Assembly (NCBI GenBank): GCA_050309705.1
Contig: JBNRMR010000091.1
Span: forward strand, 1 to 46,966
Direction: 5' to 3'
DNA from: JBNRMR01 sp050309705
GTDB taxonomy: Bacteria > Bacillota > Clostridia > Christensenellales > UBA1750
Length of the DNA stretch: 46,966 nucleotides
Shown one piece after another: positions 1 through 7,632 of this stretch. Made by a program: the position numbers and the translations under genes. The notes below the pieces were generated by a model that saw nothing but the letters and a program-made list of their open reading frames with translations, made no database searches and was not told where the DNA came from. Each line of letters begins with the position of its first letter. Within the stretch, counting starts at the first letter, position 1.

Positions 1-143
1 CTCTCCTTATGCTGTGAGATTTATTCGTACCTGCGCCGCGCCCGCCCACCCCCGATCAAAACCCCGGCGGATTCCCATCCACCAGCCTTTTGATCTCCCT
101 AATGGGCATCCAGCAGGCAAGCATCGCTTCATTTTGCGAAGTA

Positions 144-1340
144 TCAGCCCTTATATTCTCCGATGACCTTCGCCAGGGCCTCCATCCCCTGTTCAATTTT
201 CTCCAAAGATGCGTTGGAGAAATTGAGCCTCATTGTGTTTTTATGGCCGCCGCTGCAGTAGAAATGCGTGCCAGCCACATATGCCACATTGTGCTTAACC
301 GCCTCAAGAAGCAGCTTGCTCGCGTCAATTTCCTCCGGCAGTTCCAGCCATATGAACAGGCCGCCCTCCGGCTTCACGCATTTGACGCCCTTTGGGAAAA
401 GGCTGAGCATATCCAGCATCTTGTTCATCTGCGCTCTATAGCTTGTGATCGACTCGTCCAGATGCTCCTGCAGCTTGCCGCTTCTAATATATGCATCTGC
501 TATTGCCTGGCTCAGGTTCGATGTGTGAACGTCCACCGCCTGTTTGCAGATGGTCAGCTTACGCAGGAAGCCCGGCTTGGCGAAGACCGCGCCAACTCGA
601 ATGCCCGGGGAAATAGTCTTTGAAACGCTGTAAAGGTATATCACATAGCCGCTTTCATCGAATGAGCGGATGGCCGGGAGAGGCTCTCCTGCATATCTCA
701 GGTCACGGTAAGGGTCATCCTCAAGCACCAAAGTCTTGTATTTCGCGGCAATTTCAGCGATCTTTTTCCTTCTATCAACGGGCAGAGTCTTCCCTGTGGG
801 GTTTTGGAACGTGGGAATGATGTATACAAACTTTGGCGAAAGCGTTTTAATCTGTTCCTCCAGATCCTCGGGGATGACGCCAAAATCGTCGGTCTTAACA
901 GGCCTTATGTCCGCCTGATAGGTCTTCATGGTGTGCAGTGCGCCAAGGAATGTCGGCTCCTCCACCAGCACCACGTCCCCGGGGTCAATCATCGCCTTGC
1001 AGATAAGGTCCAGCCCCTGCAAGGAGCCGGTGACCGGCAATATCTCGCTTTCGGGGGCGTTTATTCCCGCGGCCTTAACATGCTGGGAAAGGCTCTGGCG
1101 AAGAGGTGCATAGCCCTCTGTGGGGCCGTATTGCAGTATGGTCTTGCCCTCTTTCATCAGAAGATCATAGGTGAGCTGGGCAATAAATTCGTTTCTAAGG
1201 GCATAGCCGGCAGGGTTTCCACCCGCAAATGAGATTATCTCCGGTCGCGTCAGAAGCTTGAATATATCCCTGATGGCATTACCCGAAAGACTCTCCATCC
1301 TCTTGGCATACCTAAGCTCCATGTTTTCCATATCCTTCAT
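144..1340 (-). CDS. PLP-dependent aminotransferase (class I/II, LysN/aromatic aminotransferase-like)
   Basis: This 398-residue fold-type I aminotransferase uses pyridoxal phosphate to move amino groups between amino and 2-oxo acids in the cytoplasm. Recognisable elements are ISFAGGNP near the N-terminus, FQNPTGKTLP, EDDPYRDL, the PLP-lysine motif YSVSKTISPGIRVG and the C-terminal MRLNFS arginine region. This is the standalone form of the family that includes 2-aminoadipate and aromatic aminotransferases; no GntR domain is present. The start at 1340 (MKDMENMEL) follows AGGAGG at 1346-1351; an upstream in-frame ATG at 1358 has no such site. It is preceded by a T-box leader and its own promoter, so expression should respond to an uncharged tRNA. 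If the specifier is Tyr, as I read it, the enzyme probably performs the last transamination to Tyr/Phe. Substrate assignment is inference. Confidence 0.9.
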   Translation of the reverse strand: MKDMENMELRYAKRMESLSGNAIRDIFKLLTRPEIISFAGGNPAGYALRNEFIAQLTYDLLMKEGKTILQYGPTEGYAPLRQSLSQHVKAAGINAPESEILPVTGSLQGLDLICKAMIDPGDVVLVEEPTFLGALHTMKTYQADIRPVKTDDFGVIPEDLEEQIKTLSPKFVYIIPTFQNPTGKTLPVDRRKKIAEIAAKYKTLVLEDDPYRDLRYAGEPLPAIRSFDESGYVIYLYSVSKTISPGIRVGAVFAKPGFLRKLTICKQAVDVHTSNLSQAIADAYIRSGKLQEHLDESITSYRAQMNKMLDMLSLFPKGVKCVKPEGGLFIWLELPEEIDASKLLLEAVKHNVAYVAGTHFYCSGGHKNTMRLNFSNASLEKIEQGMEALAKVIGEYKG

Positions 1341-1373
1341 TATGACCTCCTGAATCATAGAAATTTTGAAAAT

Positions 1374-1404
1374 AAAAAAACCGCCTATAATGTTATAGAA
1401 GGCG
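1374..1404 (-). terminator. T-box intrinsic terminator
   Basis: On the minus strand, CGCC-TT-CTATAA pairs with TTATAG-GCGG, followed by seven T residues. It lies between the T-box core and the aminotransferase ribosome binding site, as expected for a terminator that competes with the T-box antiterminator. Confidence 0.85.
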
Positions 1405-1632
1405 ATTTGGCCGCGTTACCACTTCAGTTCTCCAAAGGGGGCGCCTTGGCCGCGTTTTGGAATCTCTTGCCGCTATATCGGGCGGAACCGTCAGCCTCTA
1501 CTGGAGGCAGGGCCTCTTTCAAAACTGCCGCTCCGGGATGTACTTCATGAAGAAACGCCCCCCGCTTGCACCTTCCGCGGGCTCTCTTTGCGCGTCTTTC
1601 CCCACTAATCTTCCCATCTCTGCGTTTTTATT
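1374..1632 (-). promoter_or_regulatory. T-box leader of the aminotransferase gene
   Basis: Read on the minus strand, the leader contains the T-box core GAAGTGGTAACGCGG (about 1412-1426), which carries the UGGU bulge that pairs with the tRNA CCA end. It also has the stem I AGAGAG element and the distal-loop motif GGTGCAA, and ends in a terminator hairpin. The likely specifier loop reads ATGAAGTACATCCC, giving UAC (Tyr) followed by A just before the closing stem. The motif set is seen directly; the specifier codon is my reading and is less certain. Confidence 0.88.
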
Positions 1633-1638
1633 GCACCT

Positions 1639-1667
1639 ATTATAACCCCGGCTTCACCAAAAGTCAA
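1639..1667 (-). promoter_or_regulatory. Sigma-A promoter of the T-box/aminotransferase unit
   Basis: The minus strand has TTGACT (1662-1667), a 17-bp spacer and a perfect TATAAT (1639-1644), placed immediately upstream of T-box stem I. Confidence 0.88.
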
Positions 1668-1754
1668 CACCGCGTTATTGGGCGATATGGTCTGAAAAAA
1701 TTAAACAATTGTAAATTATCTGCTCAGGCTCTTCCATTTTCGTCAAAGATATGG

Positions 1755-1760
1755 TATAAA
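1755..1760 (+). promoter_or_regulatory. Possible extended -10 promoter for the PPIase lipoprotein
   Basis: TGGTATAAA (TGn extended -10) lies 40 bp before the start codon at 1800. No good -35 hexamer is visible. Confidence 0.4.
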
Positions 1761-1799
1761 TAATGTTGGCTGCTTTCAGCCGAATATGGAAGGAATGAT

Positions 1800-2849
1800 A
1801 TGCATATGAACAAAAGAAATATGATCATTGCGGCGGTGCTGTGCATGGCTGCATTGTTTGCTGGTTGCTCTGGCAAAATCAATCCCGGTAATCATATAAC
1901 CCTGGGCCAATACAAGGGCGTTGAAGTGACGGCTATGTCTTTGGAAGTTACAGACGAAGAGGTTGAGTCCGAGATTCTGAGCAGGCTTGAAGACTTTGCT
2001 GAATATGAGCAAGTGACCGGAAGAAGCGTGGAAAACGGCGACATCGTCAACATCGACTTCTCCGGCTACATACAGGGCGAAACTGAGCCTTTCGAGGGCG
2101 GGACCGCCGAGGGCTATGACCTTACCATAGGCTCGAATAGCTTCATTCCCGGCTTCGAGGAGCAGATCGTCGGCATGGCAATCGGCGAGGAAAAGCCCAT
2201 CGAGGTCACCTTCCCCGAGGATTATCACGAACCAAGCATGGCTGGCGCTTCGACCAGGTTTGACATAAAGGTCAACTCCATACAGGTGAAGATCTACCCC
2301 GAAGTGACCGATGCTTTCGCCAAGGAAAGTCTTTCCGCCGCCAGTGCGGCTGCATTTGAGGCTGGAATCCGCGACGAGCTGAGCGCCGCAAAAGCCGTCC
2401 AGCAGGCGGACAAAATCGTTCAGGACGCATGGAGCAAGGCCCTTGATAACCTCACGGTGAAGACCCTGCCCGACAATCTTGTGAAAGAAACAAAAGAATA
2501 TCTTGATTCAATGTACAGATATCAGGCTTCGTCCTATGGGATTGAGTTTGAGCAGTTTGTGAGCATATTCACCGGCATGACTCTTGCCGAGTTTGACAGC
2601 CTCATGGAGGAATACGCTCAGGCCAGCGTTAAGGAGGAGCTGATGGCAAGGGCCATTGCCTCTGCCGAGGGCATCCAGGTGACCTCCCAGGAGATTGACG
2701 ATCTGACCTCCTATTACATGCAGGAAAACGGCTACGCCAGCTCCACCGCCTTCTATCACGATGTTATGAGCAGGGACGATGTTGAGATGCAGCTGATATA
2801 CGAAAAAGCAGTAAACTTCGTATCTGAAAACTCAGTTGTGATCTACTGA
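1800..2849 (+). CDS. Trigger factor-like FKBP peptidyl-prolyl isomerase lipoprotein
   Basis: This 349-residue protein has a lipoprotein signal peptide (lipobox LFAGC, lipidated Cys near residue 23). An FKBP-type PPIase domain follows at about residues 75-175 (GDIVNIDFSGYIQG, IPGFEEQIVGMAIGE, VTFPEDY). The C-terminal region is a helical chaperone domain of the trigger factor family, with VTDEEVESEI before the PPIase and LPDNLVKE and VTSQEIDDL after it. The ribosome-binding N-terminal domain of true trigger factor is replaced by the signal peptide. The protein therefore probably folds exported proteins at the outer face of the membrane rather than nascent chains. GGAAGGA at 1788-1794 supports the start at 1800; a second ATG at 1806 is possible. 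A terminator follows directly. Confidence 0.88.
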   Translation: MHMNKRNMIIAAVLCMAALFAGCSGKINPGNHITLGQYKGVEVTAMSLEVTDEEVESEILSRLEDFAEYEQVTGRSVENGDIVNIDFSGYIQGETEPFEGGTAEGYDLTIGSNSFIPGFEEQIVGMAIGEEKPIEVTFPEDYHEPSMAGASTRFDIKVNSIQVKIYPEVTDAFAKESLSAASAAAFEAGIRDELSAAKAVQQADKIVQDAWSKALDNLTVKTLPDNLVKETKEYLDSMYRYQASSYGIEFEQFVSIFTGMTLAEFDSLMEEYAQASVKEELMARAIASAEGIQVTSQEIDDLTSYYMQENGYASSTAFYHDVMSRDDVEMQLIYEKAVNFVSENSVVIY

Positions 2850-2868
2850 TTGATTGCAAAAAATTAAA

Positions 2869-2896
2869 ACGCCGGTTTTCCGGCGTTTTCTGTTTT
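2869..2896. terminator. Bidirectional intrinsic terminator
   Basis: ACGCCGG-TTTT-CCGGCGT is a perfect 7-bp stem with T-rich flanks on both sides, positioned between the convergent PPIase and GlsB-like genes. Confidence 0.88.
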
Positions 2897-3153
2897 CATC
2901 TTGCAAGCTTGCGCAAAAAGCCTACCACCGCAATGAGTATGATTGACCCTATCACCGCGATAAAAAGGCTGGGAAGATTGAAGCCGATGGCAATATCAAA
3001 GCCCAGCTTGCCAGCTATCCATCCGCCTATAAAGGCACCCAAAACGCCCACGACTATATTCAAAACGATCCCCATTTTGCGGTCCTTGCCCATGATCTTG
3101 CTGGCGATCCATCCCGCCAATCCTCCCAGCAACGCCCAAAGAACAAAGTTCAT
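2896..3153 (-). CDS. GlsB/YeaQ/YmgE family membrane protein
   Basis: This is an 85-residue protein of the transglycosylase-associated (GlsB/YeaQ/YmgE) family, usually linked to envelope or general stress; its biochemical role is unknown. Three hydrophobic segments are visible: N-terminal FVLWALLGGLAGWIAS, central IVLNIVVGVLGAFIGGWIAG, and C-terminal LFIAVIGSIILIAVVGFLR. Between the first two sits the family's conserved KIMGKDRKMG loop. The length is typical. An AGGGGG-like site lies about 10 nt before the ATG. It converges on the PPIase gene and shares the terminator. Confidence 0.88.
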   Translation of the reverse strand: MNFVLWALLGGLAGWIASKIMGKDRKMGIVLNIVVGVLGAFIGGWIAGKLGFDIAIGFNLPSLFIAVIGSIILIAVVGFLRKLAR

Positions 3154-3257
3154 CTGTTAAATACCCCCTTTCCTTTTTATATTCATTTTAACCCAGTCGC
3201 ATATTTTCCGCAATTCCACAATAAAATTTTGCAAGTGCATTGTTGACTGTTTGTTTG

Positions 3258-3286
3258 TGGACTTTTATGCACATTTGATATATAAT
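3258..3286 (+). promoter_or_regulatory. Promoter of the diguanylate cyclase gene
   Basis: TGGACT (3258-3263), a 17-bp spacer and a perfect TATAAT (3281-3286) are followed by an untranslated leader of about 100 nt before the start at 3393. Confidence 0.65.
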
Positions 3287-3392
3287 GCATAATAGTTTTT
3301 AGTATTTCTAAAATGCGTTTAGATATTCTTTTCATAAGTCTGCTGAGTGAACTTGATGTTAATGAATTTGTGTTAACCGGAAAGGTTTTTAT

Positions 3393-4592
3393 ATGAAAAG
3401 GGGTTTTATTAAGGGGCAAACTCCCTTCTGGCTGGGAATTATTTTCGTTTTAATGTTGGCTTTGCTTTTGGCCTGTACCACAAGCGTCGAGCCAGTTCAT
3501 TATGATGCCCCCATGGTAAGCAGCGCGCTGAAGGCCGCCGACCGCGTGCCTCTGTGGTCAAGTCCTCTGCTTATAACGGCCGTTATCTCCGGCTTTTTAC
3601 TTCTGCTTGCAGCAGCAGCTTATTTTATCGCCGGAAGGAAGGCTGCCAAGCTCAAAGTCACTCAGGACGCCCCAAAGCACAGCGATGAACTCATGAGGAT
3701 AGCTCTTTCTCATCTTTCCTGCATGATGTTTGAAATTGATTATCGCACCGGAAAAGCGGATTCATGCAACTCCGTTTCCGGCGCAGATTCCCCCTGCTTC
3801 ATATCGGATGCCCTCAAAGAGAGCGGCGACTTCTCCCTGGTGGTTCACCCTTCATACCCCGAGCCTGTTGATGATGCAATAAGGCGCGCCGCCGCCGGTG
3901 AAAGCACCGTCGAATATGATCTGCGGCTTCGCACAGGAAACGATCCTGACGAATATAGCTGGTTTGAGCTGCGCATAACAAATGTATTTGACAGCGATGG
4001 CAACGCCCTAGTCGGAGTGGGCACCTTTGAGAACATAGACGCAAGAAAAAAGCGGGAGATGCACCTTTCCCGCATGGCCCTTCATGATTCTTTCACCGGC
4101 CTTTTAAACCGAACGGAAGGCGCAAGGCTTGTCAATGATTATCTGGCCGCCCCCTACAGCGAAGGCGGCACCATGATTATATTTGACATGGACAATCTAA
4201 AGGAAATTAACAACGCCTATGGCCATCCTGCCGGTGACAGGGCCATCACCCTCATGTCCGATGCCATGAAAGGGGTCTTCAGAAGCAGCGATATCATGAT
4301 GCGCATAGGCGGCGATGAATTCATCGTTTTCCTCAGGAATCTTGTGGATGACGAATTTATCGAAAAGCGCTATTCTCTTATGAAGCAAAGGCTACTGGAT
4401 CTCTATAAGGGCGCTCCGCTTCCAAAGGGCATCATTTCCTTCAGCCTGGGCTACGCCAATGTCTATCAAGGCGATACTTTTGACTGCGCCTACATCAAGG
4501 CGGACATTGCCCTTTACCATGCAAAGAGCAGCGGCAAGGGCACATATGCGGTCTATGATAAAAATATGTCTATGCAGCAACAGCATAAATAA
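3393..4592 (+). CDS. Membrane-anchored PAS-GGDEF diguanylate cyclase
   Basis: This 399-residue protein probably makes cyclic di-GMP from two GTP. It has an N-terminal hydrophobic segment (about residues 13-30) and a second one (about 57-80). A PAS/PAC sensor region (about 100-210) contains ELRITNVFDSDGNALVGVGTFENIDARKKRE. The GGDEF domain (about 220-390) contains DSFTGLLNR, the metal-binding FDMDNLKEINN, and an intact GGDEF at 306-310. RSSD at 297-300, five residues before GGDEF, matches the RxxD inhibitory site, so product inhibition is likely. The first hydrophobic segment ends LLLAC, which resembles a lipobox, so the protein could be lipid-anchored. Only 17 bp separate it from the downstream GH43 gene, suggesting co-transcription. 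Confidence 0.92.
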   Translation: MKRGFIKGQTPFWLGIIFVLMLALLLACTTSVEPVHYDAPMVSSALKAADRVPLWSSPLLITAVISGFLLLLAAAAYFIAGRKAAKLKVTQDAPKHSDELMRIALSHLSCMMFEIDYRTGKADSCNSVSGADSPCFISDALKESGDFSLVVHPSYPEPVDDAIRRAAAGESTVEYDLRLRTGNDPDEYSWFELRITNVFDSDGNALVGVGTFENIDARKKREMHLSRMALHDSFTGLLNRTEGARLVNDYLAAPYSEGGTMIIFDMDNLKEINNAYGHPAGDRAITLMSDAMKGVFRSSDIMMRIGGDEFIVFLRNLVDDEFIEKRYSLMKQRLLDLYKGAPLPKGIISFSLGYANVYQGDTFDCAYIKADIALYHAKSSGKGTYAVYDKNMSMQQQHK

Positions 4593-4609
4593 AATTGCGA
4601 GGAAATAGA

Positions 4610-5485
4610 ATGAAAGCAAGCGATATCCAGATGCGCGATCCCTATGTGGTATTGCACGAGGGAAAATATTATATTATCGGTACAACCGATAAGGACGGCT
4701 GGAAGGGCCCCTTTGTTGGCTTTGACGTCTACGAAAGCAACGATTTGGAAAACTGGGACGGGCCGTTCCCAGCCTTCCGCGTACCCTCCGGTTTTTTTGC
4801 CGACAGAAACTTCTGGGCGCCTGAGATCCACCAATACAGGGGCGATTTTTATCTTTTCGCCAGCTTCAAGGCCGAAGATATCCGCCGCGGAACGGCCGTG
4901 CTGAAGTCAACAAGCGGCTCCCCCGCAGGCCCCTACACCCTTCACTCCTCAGGCAATATTACCCCGCCTCAGTGGGAAAGCCTTGACGGCACCCTTTATG
5001 TGGATGAAGGCGGCGCGCCCTGGATGGTCTTTTGCCATGAATGGGTGCAGGAAGGTGGCGGCACCATCTGCGCAATGCCCCTTTCAGATGATTTAAAAAG
5101 CGCCGCGGGCGAGGCTGTAACCCTGTTCGCCGCAAAGGATGCACCCTGGCCAAAGGAGGTCACCCACAGAAGCGGCATCAGCGGCCATGTAACCGATGGC
5201 CCTGCCATGTTCCGGCCCAAGTCTGGCGGGCTTTGGATGCTTTGGAGCAGCATGACAGTCTCCGGCTACGGCATCGGCCTTTCAATAAGCGAAAGCGGAG
5301 ACATCATGGGTCCTTGGAGGCATCAGGATAGCCCGCTTTTCAGCGCCGATGGCGGCCACGGCATGGTTTTCAGCGATAAGAGCGGACAGCTATACCTGAC
5401 CATTCACACGCCCAACAAAACGCCAAATGAAAGGCCAATATTTCTAAAGTTAAACGAAACGCCGGATGGCTTTGAGATCGCCTAA
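4610..5485 (+). CDS. GH43-family glycoside hydrolase (arabinosidase/xylosidase-like)
   Basis: This 291-residue protein has no signal peptide and is probably cytoplasmic. It has the five-bladed propeller signature of family GH43: MRDPYVVLHEGKYYIIGT at the N-terminus with the catalytic base Asp, NFWAPEIHQYRGDFYLF, SLDGTLYVDEGG, HVTDGPAMF and GGHGMVF. Members cleave arabinose or xylose side chains; the actual substrate cannot be told. In the HVTDGP motif Asp stands where many GH43 enzymes have the acid Glu, which may reflect a subfamily difference. GAGGAA precedes the ATG at 4610; an upstream in-frame TTG at 4595 is less likely. It follows the diguanylate cyclase gene closely and is ended by a terminator. 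Confidence 0.85.
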   Translation: MKASDIQMRDPYVVLHEGKYYIIGTTDKDGWKGPFVGFDVYESNDLENWDGPFPAFRVPSGFFADRNFWAPEIHQYRGDFYLFASFKAEDIRRGTAVLKSTSGSPAGPYTLHSSGNITPPQWESLDGTLYVDEGGAPWMVFCHEWVQEGGGTICAMPLSDDLKSAAGEAVTLFAAKDAPWPKEVTHRSGISGHVTDGPAMFRPKSGGLWMLWSSMTVSGYGIGLSISESGDIMGPWRHQDSPLFSADGGHGMVFSDKSGQLYLTIHTPNKTPNERPIFLKLNETPDGFEIA

Positions 5486-5508
5486 AATGAAAAAATTAAT
5501 TTAAAAAT

Positions 5509-5555
5509 CAAGGGAGGTTTTGCAGGCGTTCACCCGCAGCCTCCCTTGTTCTTTC
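5509..5555 (+). terminator. Intrinsic terminator after the GH43 gene
   Basis: CAAGGGAGG pairs with CCTCCCTTG (9 bp) around a structured loop, followed by TTCTTT. Confidence 0.8.
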
Positions 5556-5721
5556 AAAACCGCCATTATGCCGGGCAAAGCGCCCATCAAAGCATGACTC
5601 CCCCAGCGTTTTCCAGCTTTTCTCAGTTTGGTATGCTTAGTTTTCTGCACCACTGCCGCCATCATCCATACCCTTTACTGAAAAGGTCTTATTACATCAT
5701 AAACTTTATCAATTCAAACCC

Positions 5722-5750
5722 TTGACATTTGCGTCAGCATCTGTTATTCT
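5722..5750 (+). promoter_or_regulatory. Promoter of the initiator tRNA gene
   Basis: A perfect TTGACA (5722-5727), a 17-bp spacer and TATTCT (5745-5750) end 16 bp before the tRNA. The preceding 5556-5721 holds nothing I recognise. Confidence 0.8.
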
Positions 5751-5766
5751 ATATAAGCTAAAGCGA

Positions 5767-5843
<77 letters not shown>

Positions 5844-5864
5844 GCGGGTAGTCCCCGCAGATAC

Positions 5865-5902
5865 TATCGCGGATCATCCTTGGGTGGTTCGCGATATTTT
5901 TA
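5865..5902 (+). terminator. Intrinsic terminator of the tRNA-fMet gene
   Basis: TATCGCG pairs with CGCGATA around an extended inner stem, followed by TTTTT. Confidence 0.8.
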
Positions 5903-6162
5903 TTCTTGCGTTATCGGCTATCTTTTCTCCTTTCACATTATCTTTCTCTTTTTATGGTATACATAAATCTTTGCCCGCATTCTTCTCGGGCACAAGCCGA
6001 ATTTAAGCGTTGGCGGCAATATCGCTTAGGCCATCCCTGCCAACATCCCGTGAATATCTTTGCATTGACATCAAACCGTACAAAGAAGCTGATCTGTTTT
6101 GCAGCTTTTTGCGCTTAATTGGTTGTTTTTTCCGCTATTTTGACTAATATCCACTACCGTCA
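5903..6162. other. Intergenic stretch without a recognisable gene
   Basis: A 70-codon open frame at 5906-6118 has no ribosome binding site and no recognisable protein features. I see nothing else here up to the next promoter. Confidence 0.6.
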
Positions 6163-6191
6163 TTGTAACAGTGAGCATTTCATTATATAAT
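6163..6191 (+). promoter_or_regulatory. Promoter of the Gfo/Idh/MocA oxidoreductase gene
   Basis: TTGTAA (6163-6168), a 17-bp spacer and a perfect TATAAT (6186-6191), 48 bp before the start codon. Confidence 0.78.
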
Positions 6192-6238
6192 GAAGTCATA
6201 AAGTTTTCGCATAATATATAAAGGAAAGGTGATTTGCT

Positions 6239-7300
6239 TTGAAGAAAACAGGAATCGCCATCATTGGATGCGGCATGATCGCTGAGAGTCACGCGCTTGC
6301 CATCGCCGAAGATAGCCGTGCACAGCTAATAGCAGCGGCATACGGAACGAACAGGGAGCGCGGCGAGGCTTTCGCCCGAAAATTTGATATCCCGCTGCTG
6401 GTAGGTGACTACCGAGAGCTTCTGGGACATAAAGACATACAAATGGTATGCATCTGCACACCCAGCGGCATTCACGCCCAGAGCACGGTGGATTTTCTCA
6501 ACTCGGGCGTTCATGCGCTGGTAGAAAAGCCGCTCGATATTGAAAGCAAGGCTATAACGCGCATGATAGACGCAGCAAAGCAAGGGGGGCTACATCTCGG
6601 CTGCGTGTTTCCAAATCGAACTCGACAGGGGCTTATACGCGCTAAAAAGCTGTTGGAAAGCGGCGAACTCGGCAAAATGCACATTGTTGAGTGCCAATAC
6701 CGTGGGTTTAGGGATGTGGAGTATTTCCGTTCGTCTAAATGGAAGGGAAAGAAGGAACTTGACGGCGGCGGCTGTCTTATGAATCAGGGGATACACGCGA
6801 TAGACGCAATGCTTTGGCTCGCTGGATCGGTGGACAAGGTTTGCGCCCAGACAGGCATATTCGCACGCGATATCGATGTGGAAAATGTGGCCTCGGCTCT
6901 GCTAAGCTTCAGCAACGGCGCGCAGGGCGTCCTGCTCGGCACGACGCTTTCGTACACCCCGGAGGAGGCCCCCGAGGGTGACCGAATCCGCATCGAGTGC
7001 GAACATGGCAGCATTGTCTATGCCAACGGAAAGACCACCTATTTCAAAAACAGTACGCCCGGCAGCTTCGATGTCACCGCGATACCCCTTGACGACGACA
7101 ATACTGAGTCTGTGTCCAGCGGCGCATCGCCCGAGGCCATCGATATGCAGGCGCATTTAACTATAGTGACGAACTTCATCTCCGCGGTGCGTGAAAATGT
7201 GGAGCCAATCGCGCCGGCCGACTCAGCCCGGATGAGCGTTGACACCATCCTTGCGATCTACCACTCCGCAGAAAGCGGGCAATGGGAAGCGGTCAGATAA
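6239..7300 (+). CDS. Gfo/Idh/MocA family NAD(P)-dependent oxidoreductase
   Basis: This 353-residue cytoplasmic dehydrogenase belongs to the family that oxidises or reduces sugars, inositols and related compounds. The N-terminal Rossmann fold has the dinucleotide motif GCGMIAESHA (about residues 11-20). The family signature VEKPLDIES carries the catalytic-site Lys of the EKP motif. DGGGCLMNQGIHAIDAMLWL carries the conserved substrate-site Asp/His region. The C-terminal substrate domain ends in a typical family tail. Translation starts at TTG (6239): AAAGGAAAGGTGA at 6221-6233 is correctly placed, and no in-frame ATG lies nearby. Substrate is unknown. It is monocistronic, with promoter upstream and terminator downstream. 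Confidence 0.9.
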   Translation: MKKTGIAIIGCGMIAESHALAIAEDSRAQLIAAAYGTNRERGEAFARKFDIPLLVGDYRELLGHKDIQMVCICTPSGIHAQSTVDFLNSGVHALVEKPLDIESKAITRMIDAAKQGGLHLGCVFPNRTRQGLIRAKKLLESGELGKMHIVECQYRGFRDVEYFRSSKWKGKKELDGGGCLMNQGIHAIDAMLWLAGSVDKVCAQTGIFARDIDVENVASALLSFSNGAQGVLLGTTLSYTPEEAPEGDRIRIECEHGSIVYANGKTTYFKNSTPGSFDVTAIPLDDDNTESVSSGASPEAIDMQAHLTIVTNFISAVRENVEPIAPADSARMSVDTILAIYHSAESGQWEAVR

Positions 7301-7337
7301 GGCCGCCTTCGGTTAAAACAGTTTGCCAATATTGACA

Positions 7338-7380
7338 AGGCGCTCTTAAACCGTAACGCGGTTAAAAGGCGCTTTGTTTT
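7338..7380 (+). terminator. Intrinsic terminator after the oxidoreductase gene
   Basis: GCGC/GCGC and TTAAACCG/CGGTTAA stems are followed by TTTGTTTT. Confidence 0.65.
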
Positions 7381-7420
7381 AAGACGGCTGGTATAGCCTT
7401 TCTGCTACGACATAGGTCAC

Positions 7421-7449
7421 TTGATTATTTCGTCATGTCGAAATATAAT
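7421..7449 (+). promoter_or_regulatory. Promoter of the membrane LuxR-type gene
   Basis: TTGATT (7421-7426), a 17-bp spacer and a perfect TATAAT (7444-7449). It implies a leader of about 175 nt (7456-7632), in which I see no riboswitch or ORF. Confidence 0.7.
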
Positions 7450-7632
7450 GTTAGAAAGCGATATTGCGCTTTCAGCCATGTTGGAGCTGCCGTCAAAAAA
7501 GGAAACTATGGGTAATTCCATACTGCTCCAAAAAACAGCGGATATGAAAAGAGTATTCGCACAAACATAAACCTACTTTGTCAAGCCTTGTGCTTCTTAC
7601 TTTAATGAATACTGAAAGGAGGAGACAATGCC

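Noticed and set aside
90..623. 177-codon plus-strand ORF opposite the aminotransferase
   Set aside because: Antisense shadow of a clear PLP enzyme gene; the first 143 bases of the window otherwise show nothing convincing.
5906..6118. 70-codon ORF after the tRNA-fMet terminator
   Set aside because: No ribosome binding site, no recognisable features.
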